Positions 45,945 through 55,502 of a DNA stretch of 64,000 bases are shown here, piece by piece (position 1 is the stretch's first letter; every line of letters begins with the position of its first letter). Origin of the DNA: an uncultured Armatimonadota bacterium (lineage in GTDB: Bacteria > Armatimonadota > Fimbriimonadia > Fimbriimonadales > Fimbriimonadaceae); the NCBI GenBank assembly GCA_903833215.1, contig CAILEM010000080.1, positions 26,890-90,889 of the forward strand. The letters are read 5' to 3'. The notes below the pieces were generated by a model. That model searched no databases, was not told the origin of the DNA, and saw only the letters and a program-made list of their open reading frames with translations. The position numbers and the translations under genes were made by a program.

Positions 45945-46157
45945 GTAGGTGCGAGACGTGCCTTAATGTCAAACTGTTTTGGTATTTCAACAACCGCTGT
46001 AGCCGCCGGGTGGCCTGTACCGGCGTTCGGACCGTGCGCCAAGACCAAAAATGGGTTCAAGCCGCGAGTTGGTTGCGCGGCCCCAAACCATGCAGCGGCT
46101 ACAGAACAAGCCCATTCCGCCAAAACTGTTTGACATTAAGCCACGCCTTGCTCCTAT
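45945..46157. mobile_element. MITE-like element B with long inverted ends
   Basis: The ends share GTAGG.GCGAGACGTGCC-like termini and the 20-base TTAATGTCAAACTGTTTTGG (right arm differs at one position). Inside, CGCTGTAGCCGC pairs with GCGGCTACAG, so the 213-bp element folds into a long hairpin. No coding region. Its right end supplies the TAG stop of the GH36 gene, and its left end abuts the HAD promoter. The termini resemble element A. Confidence 0.75.
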
Positions 46158-48724
46158 ACGGGACCTACTTTCGCATATCGTATGACTGCAGCGCCGGGCT
46201 GCTCGACCAGATTTACCGGCAAGCCAACTTCTGCCAACTCCTTTCCGCTGACCTCCTTGCCATCGCGATCGCTGGCGCCTTCAAGAACGGAAATCCGATA
46301 GCGAGCTTCGGGCAAAAGACCCCTCAACTTCAAACGAATTTGGGAATCTGGCGATTTCGGCCGCCGAAATGCTTGGACGACGCCGTCGTTCTTTTCGGGA
46401 CGATCGAATTGCCACGCGATCCAGTTGTCGTCTTGACGAGTACATGGAGTGAGCGGATAGTAGTCTCCGTAGTAATACGATCCCAGAGTTCGCCAATTCG
46501 CAATGAGTTTTCGGAGTTTGGGGTAATCGATGCCCTTTTCCCGGATGTCGATTCCGCTCCCTAAGCTTGGAGCAGCGTTACTCCAGAAGGCATAGGAATG
46601 AATCGGTGTCACCCCTCCACCATAGTAGGGTGCGGTCTCATCGGCGACGGTGCCAGTGCCGTGGAAGGGGAGCCACATCGAAATGCCGTAGGTCATACAT
46701 TGATGCCCAATCGGCTCGTAAGCGTAGTCACTCCGCCATAGCGGCACCGAACGGCGCATTGTCTCCAGATCATTCCTGCGCCCGCCTGAAGCGCAAGAAT
46801 CGATGAGCATATTTGGATGTCGCTTTCGTAGTTCGTCCCAATAGGCAAGGTAGCCGACGATGTGTTTGTTTTCGGTGATTCCTTGGCGATCGGGAGCATC
46901 GTTACCTCGCCAGAAAGACAGCGGGTCGATGTTGAAGTCTTGTCGATAGAGATCAATGCCGTTATCAATAAGGAGTTTGTCAACGTGCTCAACAAGCCAT
47001 TTCCAAGCGACTGGATTGCCAAGATTGAATAGGCTGTTGGAACCTGCCGCGTCTTTGTTGATCTGATCATACGGACGGAAAGTTTCAGAATTGGGAACCT
47101 TCCCGGGAGTCAGATAACCGTAGGTCCAAGCGACGTCGCGGGCACCATATTCCTTTGCAGCATCGTGGGCAATGCCGTCAGGACCCGTTAGGGTCGCTTG
47201 CAGACCTGTCGAGTCATAGGCGTAGTTTCCATTGCCGTTGCCCACAACGAAATCACAGACCTCACCGTTGCGCAGTTCGACCGTGTGGTCAGCCTCAACC
47301 CGCTTTCCAAGCCCTTCTAGCTGAATGAATGAGTCAAACACAGATTTGCCATTTACGAAGATGTGTACGTCCGTTGTCGTGAGGTTGTCGATTCCTTGGA
47401 AAACGCCCCGCACCTTGTAAGTACCCTCCTTAGGTGCAGTGAAGCGAACGACGCTGTACTCGCCCTTTGGCCCCGGGTGGAATGCAATCGACTTCGCATC
47501 CCAATGAATGCCGTTGTAGTCGATGGCGTGGTCGTTACGATTGAACACAACACAGGGTTCAGGTATGCCCAGTTGAGTGGATCGGCGCGATTCAAGCCCT
47601 GATAGGGGGCTGAGTAGCCATTCGGGGTGATTATCTGAAATCCAGGTGTTTGCAGCGACGCGTTCTGGCTCGAACCAAACGAGGGTCTTAACTCCCTTCG
47701 CGTGGCCATGATCACTAATGGGTTTGAATCCTTTTGGAAAACGCTTGCGATCGACTTCCCATGTGCCTACTTGCGGCCAGCCTTGATTTTGAACGTACCA
47801 ACCCGCGTCCATCCACCAGTAGTCCAGCTTTAGTCCTTCTTCGAGGTACCGGTCGATGTGCATGATCTGGTTTGCTTCATTTGCCCCGATCATTTCACCG
47901 TAAGCGCGGCCACTGGAGGCGAGAAGCATGGGAGTGGGAAGCTTTCCACCTGGCTTTGGCATGCCGTGGGCCATCATCCAGCGCCTCCATTGGTTCTGCC
48001 CCTTGATCCAGTCGCCCTGCCAATTCATCACCACCATCAGTGGGGTACGGACCTCTTCGCCAGGATGGAGCTTAAAGTGCGTCTGCTCTTGGCCAGCCCG
48101 AATCGCCAATTCGCGACTGCCGACTCGGGTGAAATCTGCTGCCCATTGGCCGGGCCACCCGACAACCACGATCTTGCCCTGATTGCCCCAGGCAAAATTG
48201 AAATACGACATGTCCGAATTAGTTGGCCTTCCGCCCGCGCCTCCAAAGTGAAGTTTTGTGTTTGCGGTCATTGACGTTTCGATGGGGCGGTAATCGTTGC
48301 CGTCAGCGGGCGAACCTACGTTGTGATGAAGGACAAAGTCATCACTTTCCGGGCAAGGAAACGACGACTCCATGGCCTGAAAGTTCTCAACGATCGGAGT
48401 ATCTTTGTGCGAAGTGTTTTTGAGGTAGACCGTCCACTCAATGGCAGGGAAGTCGGAGTAGCGGACTGCGACGCATCGGACTTCCAAACCGCTGGTTCGG
48501 TCGGTCCAAGTTGTTGTCTCTTGTTGCCGCAGTGAGTCCAGACTCCTGGTCCGCACTTTGCCGCTCCACTGAGGAAGAAGATCCGAAGATTTCTTTCCAT
48601 CAAACAGGAACGAAAATGAAGGCGCATCGACAGATGCGATTTTGCTCATCAATACACCTCCCATGGCGCTCGCGAGCGATGCAAAAGCGGTCAGGACGAG
48701 AGCAGAAAAGCGAAGTCTCCTCAC
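46154..48724 (-). CDS. Secreted GH36-type alpha-galactosidase with an inserted carbohydrate-binding domain
   Basis: The 856-aa protein has a signal peptide (LVLTAFASLASA), an N-terminal beta domain (~30-250) and a TIM barrel holding LDYWWMDAGWY, LVWFEPERV, the nucleophile Asp in YRQDFN and the acid/base region DSCASGGRRNDLE. Residues ~410-560 interrupt the barrel: CVVFNRNDHAIDYNGIHWD...FTAPKEGTYKVRGVF looks like a beta-sandwich insertion. It probably releases alpha-galactose outside the cell. GTG 48724 is 6 nt after TAATCT. Confidence 0.88.
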   Translation of the reverse strand: MRRLRFSALVLTAFASLASAMGGVLMSKIASVDAPSFSFLFDGKKSSDLLPQWSGKVRTRSLDSLRQQETTTWTDRTSGLEVRCVAVRYSDFPAIEWTVYLKNTSHKDTPIVENFQAMESSFPCPESDDFVLHHNVGSPADGNDYRPIETSMTANTKLHFGGAGGRPTNSDMSYFNFAWGNQGKIVVVGWPGQWAADFTRVGSRELAIRAGQEQTHFKLHPGEEVRTPLMVVMNWQGDWIKGQNQWRRWMMAHGMPKPGGKLPTPMLLASSGRAYGEMIGANEANQIMHIDRYLEEGLKLDYWWMDAGWYVQNQGWPQVGTWEVDRKRFPKGFKPISDHGHAKGVKTLVWFEPERVAANTWISDNHPEWLLSPLSGLESRRSTQLGIPEPCVVFNRNDHAIDYNGIHWDAKSIAFHPGPKGEYSVVRFTAPKEGTYKVRGVFQGIDNLTTTDVHIFVNGKSVFDSFIQLEGLGKRVEADHTVELRNGEVCDFVVGNGNGNYAYDSTGLQATLTGPDGIAHDAAKEYGARDVAWTYGYLTPGKVPNSETFRPYDQINKDAAGSNSLFNLGNPVAWKWLVEHVDKLLIDNGIDLYRQDFNIDPLSFWRGNDAPDRQGITENKHIVGYLAYWDELRKRHPNMLIDSCASGGRRNDLETMRRSVPLWRSDYAYEPIGHQCMTYGISMWLPFHGTGTVADETAPYYGGGVTPIHSYAFWSNAAPSLGSGIDIREKGIDYPKLRKLIANWRTLGSYYYGDYYPLTPCTRQDDNWIAWQFDRPEKNDGVVQAFRRPKSPDSQIRLKLRGLLPEARYRISVLEGASDRDGKEVSGKELAEVGLPVNLVEQPGAAVIRYAKVGPV

Positions 48725-48749
48725 GACCGCAGATTACCAAGCTATTCGG

Positions 48750-50198
48750 CTATCCGCCGCCAGATTTTCCACCGGTCGTCGGTGGTGGGGGCGGCGGAAA
48801 AGTTTGTTTCTTGTCGTTCTTTGGGATTTCGTCGTCGCTTATATAAAGCGAGCCGTCCGCGTTGTTGCCTTCGATCGAGTCGTCGTCTTCTTTTGTTGAG
48901 ACGAGAATCCACTCGGCCCTCATGTGGTCTCCAAGTGAGTTCTTCATCAGAGCTTCGGGCTTCTTGTCAGTACTCAGGAGTTTGAGTGTCTCCAATTCGC
49001 CGTCATACAGTGCCTTTTGGGCCCAAACATGACGCCATTCATCATCCTTCAGCGCTTGACGTCCCTGTGGTGTGCCTGTGATTACGGCATGTCGACTGCC
49101 TTTGCCGTACCAATATTCAATCTGGCTGGAAACGACAACCAATGGGAATTCTCGAAAATTCTTGCTTGAGCGAATCTCGTCTTCCTTGGTCTTTTGCTCA
49201 TCTTTGCTTAGCGGCTTGTTGCCGTTGGTTGCAACGACTTGGTCGTAAGTCACAGCCTTGAAATCTGGGAGCTTCTCAATCTTCGGAGGATCGTCTTCTT
49301 GCGCCTTTGGCTTGACGTACATGAAGACGTGGCCAGAAAGCACAACTCGTTTCTCCTTTCGGTAGACCACGCAGCTATCGGCTTTGATGTCGGCTTTTCC
49401 TGAGTAGTAGTCGATACCGCCGGAAGCAGTCAGAACGTCGGTCTTTTGGTTGACCTGGACGGTCGGGGCGACAACAATCAACTCACCGTCGGTCGCGGTT
49501 GCGTTATCCCAAATGGTTGTGTCCGTCTTATTACCGAGAGATTTGACGTGGTTGCTCTTGATATCCCACTTCTTTGGCTTCTCCTGAGCATCGCCCTGAA
49601 ATCGGAGCGCTGCCATTCCTTTCCACTCAATCGGACCAGCGTCGACGGTGCCTGTCTTCATGTCGTAGATCAGCGCAGAGGCGACCACATCCCCATCATA
49701 GAGGCGGCCCTTTGCATCGCCTTTGATTTTTAACAAATTGGATTGATCCTCAAAGACCAAGCCGAGGGCGCTGATGTTAATGTCTTTATTGCGAACTTTG
49801 ACGCCGCCGGTCACGGTGACAGACTTGGTTTGGAAGTTCCAAACTGCGTTTTTGGCTGAGTAGTGAATCGGTCCCTGGTCGCCGGTGAATAGCCCGTTTT
49901 GGACTTCGTAAAGCGTTGCGGCCCGGCGGTCCCGACGGACATCAACCCGATCAGCGGTCGCACTTGAGGTTAGGGTGCCGCCTTTGAAGTCACGAAGCTC
50001 GACCGCATCCATGCGAATGCCAATCGATTCGTCAATGGGCTTGATGCTCTGCTTGTAAAGGCCAATAAATGGGTCCGTCGTTACAAATAGCCCGATGGCT
50101 CGGTAAAGATACGGGGCGGCGATAATCGCAAGCAAAGACAGCGCTCCGTTGCGGAGCACTGTCTTTCTCTTCTTTACTTTGATCGTACGGTCGTTCAT
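48750..50198 (-). CDS. LptC/OstA-like protein
   Basis: The 482-aa protein has one N-terminal transmembrane helix and then repeated beta strands: YEVQNGLFTGDQGPIHYSAKNAVWNF, VRNKDINISALGLVFEDQ, VSGGIDYYSGKADIKADSCVVYRKEK and VLSGHVFM. These are the LptC and OstA/LptA signatures for carrying lipopolysaccharide across the periplasm. The tail is Lys-, Pro- and Gly-rich. It argues for an outer membrane. Fusing the two modules is the interpretation I favour. Confidence 0.7.
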   Translation of the reverse strand: MNDRTIKVKKRKTVLRNGALSLLAIIAAPYLYRAIGLFVTTDPFIGLYKQSIKPIDESIGIRMDAVELRDFKGGTLTSSATADRVDVRRDRRAATLYEVQNGLFTGDQGPIHYSAKNAVWNFQTKSVTVTGGVKVRNKDINISALGLVFEDQSNLLKIKGDAKGRLYDGDVVASALIYDMKTGTVDAGPIEWKGMAALRFQGDAQEKPKKWDIKSNHVKSLGNKTDTTIWDNATATDGELIVVAPTVQVNQKTDVLTASGGIDYYSGKADIKADSCVVYRKEKRVVLSGHVFMYVKPKAQEDDPPKIEKLPDFKAVTYDQVVATNGNKPLSKDEQKTKEDEIRSSKNFREFPLVVVSSQIEYWYGKGSRHAVITGTPQGRQALKDDEWRHVWAQKALYDGELETLKLLSTDKKPEALMKNSLGDHMRAEWILVSTKEDDDSIEGNNADGSLYISDDEIPKNDKKQTFPPPPPPTTGGKSGGG

Positions 50199-50270
50199 GG
50201 CTTGTGGGGTCTACAGATGCATTAACAGGCACCCGTCCCGAATAGTGCCATTCGGACGGAACGACACTAC

Positions 50271-51632
50271 CTAGGGAACAGCGAACTGTCCGACCGAACT
50301 CAGACTCTGGTCGCCTGCACTGTCAAAGCCTACCAAAATGAAGTAGTAAGTTTTGCCGCCGGTAAGGGCGGGACCGTTGTATGTGAATGAGGTTCCCACC
50401 GAGTGATGGTTGGCGTTGTCCCAAATATCTTGCACTCCGATGTCAGGATACTGGTCGAATAGGAACAGTGCATAGCTTGTGGCACCGATGGCTGGTTGCC
50501 AGTTGAAGGTAGGCAAATTGGATGCCGTCACAGAGTCAACCGTGAGGGGCCCCAACGGAGTTGCGGTTACCGTGGCACTTAAATCACTCTCTCCACGAAT
50601 TCCATCGACGCTCGTGGTGACGGTGGTAACAGCGTACGTGTAGGTGGTGCCAGCCGAAAGGGTGCGATACATGTCCTCGTAAACCGAAGCGAGGGGGTCG
50701 GCGAGAAAGTCGATATTGACGGGATCTGCTACCGAGTCGGAACCGTAAATTCCAAAACCCAACAAAGAATTATTGGTGATCGGATTCCAAGCTACGTCAA
50801 TCTCAACTGGATTCCCAGAGGCAAGCTTTGTCATTCTCTTCGAGTTGGGAGTGCGAAGATGGCGTCGAGGGTTCACGATTGACTTTACAGCTTCAATCGC
50901 TTTTCGTAGTCGCGGTTGTGTCGTCGCTTCTCCCGGGGAAGTGTAAGCCACGGCTGTCAGACCTGTCGGCGGCGAAAGTGTCGTATTCACCTTCGGGGGC
51001 AGCGTGTAGTTCACGGTTTTGGATTGTCCGGCGGAAAATGTTTGGAAATCCGTCACGCCACCATATCCGAGGCCTGTAGCCTGAATGGTGTATGCGGTCC
51101 CTGCCAAAAGGCCGCTGATAAAGTAATTGCCCCTAGAGTCGGTAATGCCGTATGCACTGGTCATCAACTTGCCGGATGAGGGGATTGCGTAAACCTTAGC
51201 GCCCCCAAGTAAGTAACCGGCGGTGTCGCCAACATTTCCTTGAAGCGTCGCGAGCTGAGTCTCGGGATATACGGCAACGTTGAGGGTCATCGTCCGTTGA
51301 CCGGTGTTGATACGAGCCAGGTTCTGTCCAAAATAGGTGACACCCTTGCTCACGATTTGACACTGAATCAGATCGTCCTCTGCAGGAATTCCTTTGAGGA
51401 TGTAGGCACCGTTACTGTCTGAGAAAGTCTGTACTTGGTTTCGTGGTCCGCCATAGTCAAAAAAGACCTTGGCTCCTCGGACGATTTGTCCATTTTGGTC
51501 GAAAATGACTCCTGAGACAGAACCATAACCTGGGGAAACGTAGCCCCCACCACTATCTCCGCCGCAGCCAGCTATGGCCACACAAAACGCAGTCAACAAG
51601 GCCAATTTCTGTATCACGATGGGTTTACGCAT
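50271..51632 (-). CDS. Lipoprotein with carboxypeptidase-regulatory-like and fibronectin-type domains
   Basis: Lipobox FCVAIAGC identifies the lipidation site. GSVSGVIFDQNGQIVRGAKVFFDYGG...TFSDSNGAYILKGIPA and a second similar unit (NVGDTAGYLLGGAKVYAIP...DSRGNYFISGL) are CarboxypepD_reg-like beta sandwiches. Fibronectin-III-type domains follow (VEIDVAWNPITNNSLLGFGIY and LPTFNWQPAIGATSYALFLF). GGAG precedes ATG 51632. Total 453 residues. Anchored in a membrane, function unknown. Confidence 0.75.
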   Translation of the reverse strand: MRKPIVIQKLALLTAFCVAIAGCGGDSGGGYVSPGYGSVSGVIFDQNGQIVRGAKVFFDYGGPRNQVQTFSDSNGAYILKGIPAEDDLIQCQIVSKGVTYFGQNLARINTGQRTMTLNVAVYPETQLATLQGNVGDTAGYLLGGAKVYAIPSSGKLMTSAYGITDSRGNYFISGLLAGTAYTIQATGLGYGGVTDFQTFSAGQSKTVNYTLPPKVNTTLSPPTGLTAVAYTSPGEATTQPRLRKAIEAVKSIVNPRRHLRTPNSKRMTKLASGNPVEIDVAWNPITNNSLLGFGIYGSDSVADPVNIDFLADPLASVYEDMYRTLSAGTTYTYAVTTVTTSVDGIRGESDLSATVTATPLGPLTVDSVTASNLPTFNWQPAIGATSYALFLFDQYPDIGVQDIWDNANHHSVGTSFTYNGPALTGGKTYYFILVGFDSAGDQSLSSVGQFAVP

Positions 51633-51694
51633 TTTCTCCGCTCCAGTTCATGGGAAACGCCCGGGTAGGGTTGTCTTTGCCTTATCTGTTGGGC

Positions 51695-52765
51695 TCAACC
51701 CCGAACGGTACTACGCACGAGCTCGATATTCAATTCCGCCAATTTTCGCATTTCGTCCCGCTTACGCTCGACAATTCGGCCATTGCGCTCGCGATCCTTT
51801 TGGAAACTGACAAATGTGTCAAACAACCGTTGGGCCGTCAACCCTTGGACGGACAATGGCGTCCCAAGATCCATCATTTTAGAAAACGCGGTGACTTTGG
51901 GGTCGTAGCTCACCATAAGCGGTGGAATCCCGACTGTAGCGGCGAGAATGCCTGCATGCAGTCGCATACCCACGATGCTATCCATTCTTAGCAAACGCTG
52001 CTGCAGCTGCATCGGTGTGGTGATCTTGCGAAGGTCAGGAATCTTGCCTCCTTGTCGCTTTGCGATTTCGGCAATAAGCGGACCATCCTCTTCGCGATCC
52101 ATCTCCATCAAAACCGGCATGGAACCGTTTTGGTAGAGAAGTCGGCAGAAGTCACCGAACAGACCGACAACATCGGTTTTCTTGTCGAGAGGCCGACATG
52201 AGATTCCGACCGACTTCATGTTTCCGACGTTAAAGCCTTGAACATCGTCGGTGAGTTGAACGGGGGGGAGCAAAAACGCCATATCCGCAGTCATGCGGGC
52301 GGACTTTCGCACTCCCAAATTCTTGAGGGCTTGAAGTGATTCTGGATCGCGGACCGAAATGATGTCTGCGTCGTTAAAAGCGGAGGCAGCCATTCGCTTT
52401 CCTAGAAAGCTATCGAGTGGGCCGACCCCTTGACCAAGAAGAAGCACCTTCTTTTTGGCTTTCTTGGCCATCGTGACGAGTTTTGAGTAGTAGCCAACGC
52501 TTCGCACGCTCGTGGAGTCTTGGAAGATGCTGCCACCGGGGAATATCAACGCATCACAACGCTCGATCGCTGTTTCAATCTGTTTGAAGTCTTTACGGTC
52601 GATGACGGAAAAGCCATAGAGCCTGTTGGTCTCTTCGGGCCTTCCGCTCATCGCGGTGATGTCATAGCCCGAATTCCCGAGTCCCTGAACAAACCCTAGC
52701 GCGATCGCGTCGTCGCCAAGGTTTCCACATCCGATATAGCCGGCGAGTAGTAAATGTCCTGCCAA
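51695..52765 (-). CDS. csaB: CsaB-type polysaccharide pyruvyltransferase
   Basis: The 356-aa protein has GYIGCGNLGDDAIALGFV at the start, FPGGSIFQD, LLGQGVGPLDS, VRDPESLQAL and GMRLHAGILAATVGIPPLMVSYDPKV, the CsaB fold. CsaB adds pyruvyl ketals to cell-wall polysaccharide, which is the anchor of SLH-type S-layer proteins. It is 4 nt downstream of the DUF5693-like gene, as in many Firmicutes and Deinococcus relatives. Confidence 0.9.
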   Translation of the reverse strand: MAGHLLLAGYIGCGNLGDDAIALGFVQGLGNSGYDITAMSGRPEETNRLYGFSVIDRKDFKQIETAIERCDALIFPGGSIFQDSTSVRSVGYYSKLVTMAKKAKKKVLLLGQGVGPLDSFLGKRMAASAFNDADIISVRDPESLQALKNLGVRKSARMTADMAFLLPPVQLTDDVQGFNVGNMKSVGISCRPLDKKTDVVGLFGDFCRLLYQNGSMPVLMEMDREEDGPLIAEIAKRQGGKIPDLRKITTPMQLQQRLLRMDSIVGMRLHAGILAATVGIPPLMVSYDPKVTAFSKMMDLGTPLSVQGLTAQRLFDTFVSFQKDRERNGRIVERKRDEMRKLAELNIELVRSTVRG

Positions 52766-52769
52766 TAAA

Positions 52770-54704
52770 TTAAGCCTCGACCTTTGGAAGCAGTCTCAGA
52801 ATCATCGTCCAAAGTGCCAATCCGATAATACACCCCAAAACAGCTCCGAGCCCGATTCTTATGATGCTCAACACCACTGGGATGTGCAAATGGCACAGAG
52901 TGTTAACGATATCCGTCTGCCCCATCGATCCCACCATCATTGCGAGGGCAGCCCAACCCGCCAAGAGTTGCACTCGATTTTGCTCAAGTGTCGGCTCTTC
53001 CTCGCTGTCTGGGCGTCGTTGCGACTTAAGGAATCCGAGGAGACCGATACCGACAATCAGTAACGGATGCCCGATCATAAACTCCTTCGTGCGAGGTCGA
53101 ACATACATCACCTTGTCAAGAATTCCACGGAAGGCAATCTCGCCACCACTCGCGCTCGCCCCCGTATCGTTTCCAGTTCTGGCAATCATGAATCCGAGCA
53201 TTCCTAGGATCACAAAGCCGAGAACGATGGAACCCCAAGTGATCGGGCTCGCCAGAGTCTTCTTGATGTCACCGAGTCGAGACAAATAGAACACGCCTAC
53301 CGCAAGAATTGGCAAGAAAACAGAGATCTTTGTTCCTTTGAATTCATCCGCCTTGACGTAGAAGGGGAGACCATTGAGCATGCCCGCGACACACAATCCG
53401 CCTAAGAGGCTAAAGAGGCATATAAGGACAAACGTGGGTAAAGGCTGAAGCCATTTGGGCAACGGGAATTCCGGCAGTTCCTCGGCAACCATAAAACCAA
53501 GGAGAGGGAACGAAATCGAGGCAAAGAAGGCCATGGCGTGCTGGCCGATTCGGACGGCACACGCGAGGGCAAGTAATCCAATCAGACCTGCTCCGATCAG
53601 TCTCACCGTTCGGTTCGTGACAAACGTGGCGACGCAGAACCAGATGATAGGTGCGATGGCGAGCCCGAGAAGCACTTGGAGGAACCTCGGAATCGCGGGC
53701 TCCTTGTACGGCTTCGGCAATCCGATGGCTCCGCCTTCTTTCACGATCTGCTCATTGATCTTCTTGATGAAGAACGCCAACGATGAACTGGGCTCAGGCC
53801 CGGCGAGGCTGAACGGACGAATCAAGAGAATGCGCATGTTGCGCTCGCGGGACGCCTTGGCGAAGCGTTCTACCGCATCGGCAAAAGTCAGCTTATCGAG
53901 TTCGGCGATTTGTGCCGAGTGAAGCCGGATGACGTTGCCCGGGTCTGCCTCGACGATATTGACGTCCCCACCAATTTTCGCGAATTCGGGGGTCGCGTAG
54001 CTCATCGAATTGTCGTTGAGGGTCTTGATTGTGGTACGGATAGCATCCCTTCGGCCAATGACTTGATCACCTTCTGGCAAAAAGATGGTTGCGCCCATTT
54101 CGTGAGCCCATTCCAAAGTTTGCCTCACACCTTTCTCGCTGACGCCGGGAGGATTTGCGCATCGGGCAATGATGAGGAGTCCGTTTCGCTTGGCGACATC
54201 CACCTGTTGAGGATCAAGCCCAATCGGGGTCGTACGGATCAGCATCGGTGAAACCGGCGGCAAATCGAGGATGTAAGGTTCTCGGCCCTTGAGCCGATTT
54301 GCGAGGCTTTGAAATCGGTTTCGCAATCCGCGTTCGGCACGGGGAACCTGACTGGTATCGGAAAATGTCAGGATCGACATTGGCTCCATGTGTGGCTTAG
54401 AACCCGTGGTCACTGGCCAAGCGGTGGACTGTAGCGTAGCTTGGCCCTTGGCAAGCAATTCTCCTACAGTGCCTTCCGACATGACAACCGCATTCACGCC
54501 TTGTGCCTTAAGGTCGATCAATGCCTTGTCGATAGAAATCCCTTGAGCGGAAGCCAATGACTCGAGGTTTTCAAATTCGACAGCGAGCGATGTCGCTCGA
54601 TTTTCGGACTCGACCTGATATCGCTTGTAAACAGAATAGGAAGCGATCAGGGCAGAAAGCACAACTGATCCAATCAGCCATAACGGTAGTTTTGGTTTTG
54701 TCAT
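52770..54704 (-). CDS. DUF5693-like integral membrane protein
   Basis: The 644-aa protein has an N-terminal helix, a periplasmic domain of ~300 residues (SLASAQGISIDKALIDLKAQGVNAVVMSE, NGLLIIARCANPPG), then about nine transmembrane segments up to the C-terminus. Its place directly before csaB is the usual place of DUF5693 proteins. It may take part in export or modification of the pyruvylated polymer; that is inferred from context. Confidence 0.8.
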   Translation of the reverse strand: MTKPKLPLWLIGSVVLSALIASYSVYKRYQVESENRATSLAVEFENLESLASAQGISIDKALIDLKAQGVNAVVMSEGTVGELLAKGQATLQSTAWPVTTGSKPHMEPMSILTFSDTSQVPRAERGLRNRFQSLANRLKGREPYILDLPPVSPMLIRTTPIGLDPQQVDVAKRNGLLIIARCANPPGVSEKGVRQTLEWAHEMGATIFLPEGDQVIGRRDAIRTTIKTLNDNSMSYATPEFAKIGGDVNIVEADPGNVIRLHSAQIAELDKLTFADAVERFAKASRERNMRILLIRPFSLAGPEPSSSLAFFIKKINEQIVKEGGAIGLPKPYKEPAIPRFLQVLLGLAIAPIIWFCVATFVTNRTVRLIGAGLIGLLALACAVRIGQHAMAFFASISFPLLGFMVAEELPEFPLPKWLQPLPTFVLICLFSLLGGLCVAGMLNGLPFYVKADEFKGTKISVFLPILAVGVFYLSRLGDIKKTLASPITWGSIVLGFVILGMLGFMIARTGNDTGASASGGEIAFRGILDKVMYVRPRTKEFMIGHPLLIVGIGLLGFLKSQRRPDSEEEPTLEQNRVQLLAGWAALAMMVGSMGQTDIVNTLCHLHIPVVLSIIRIGLGAVLGCIIGLALWTMILRLLPKVEA

Positions 54705-54738
54705 AAACGTTTTCGTGATTCAGGCTCTGCCCCAGATC

Positions 54739-55434
54739 TTACGCAAGTTCCTGTTCAGATTTGCGTCTTTTCAAGACGGATGAAGGTCCTCCCATGACAA
54801 GCACGGTTAGCATTCCCGCAAGAAATCCGCCTACATGAGCCCAATTCGCCACTCCATTCTGCGGCACGAATACCTGCCAACAGAACCACACGCCAAAAAG
54901 TATCCACGCCCGAACGGCGAAAGACAAAAAAAGTAAGGGTGGAAACACCATTTGAATCTTGTTTCCGGGAAAAAGGAGGAAATATGCACCCAGCACCCCT
55001 CCGATGGCACCTGAAGCGCCCAATGTTGGCGCAGCAGACATGGGATCAACGTAAATTTGTGCCGTTGCCGCTGCCAACCCCCATGCCATGTAGTAAATGG
55101 CGAAACGCGCTCCTCCAATCGCTTCCTCGACTCCTGGGCCAAAGACAAGTAGAAAGATGATGTTTCCAACAACGTGAGACAGACTCGCGTGCATGAACAT
55201 CGAGGTGAGAACCGTTACAAGTGCGAACAGATTGCCGTTGGGGTCGTGCCGAACGATGGCTTTGAGCGAATCCATGACCTCGACCGGCCGCATCGCCAAG
55301 TCAGCGAACACAACATTGGGTCCGAAAATCTGTCCTTTTCGATCCCAAACATAGATGATCAAGTTGAGCGCAACGAGAGTCAAAGTAAGGACCGGAATCG
55401 AATCCCTTCTTTGATTGTCTCGCAACGGAATCAT
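54739..55434 (-). CDS. Rhomboid-family intramembrane protease
   Basis: The 231-aa protein has about six membrane segments. The catalytic Ser is in LGASGAIGGV and the His in ANWAHVGGFLAG; HASLSHVVGNIIFL is the HxxxN oxyanion motif. It cuts transmembrane segments of substrate proteins within the membrane. It ends about 35 nt before the DUF5693-like gene. Confidence 0.9.
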   Translation of the reverse strand: MIPLRDNQRRDSIPVLTLTLVALNLIIYVWDRKGQIFGPNVVFADLAMRPVEVMDSLKAIVRHDPNGNLFALVTVLTSMFMHASLSHVVGNIIFLLVFGPGVEEAIGGARFAIYYMAWGLAAATAQIYVDPMSAAPTLGASGAIGGVLGAYFLLFPGNKIQMVFPPLLFLSFAVRAWILFGVWFCWQVFVPQNGVANWAHVGGFLAGMLTVLVMGGPSSVLKRRKSEQELA

Positions 55435-55502
55435 GTCACGGTGAGTCTACCGGTGGCTCTCCCTTATCCTCGCCGAACTTCAGGAGGAAACGTGGTTCCT
55501 TA

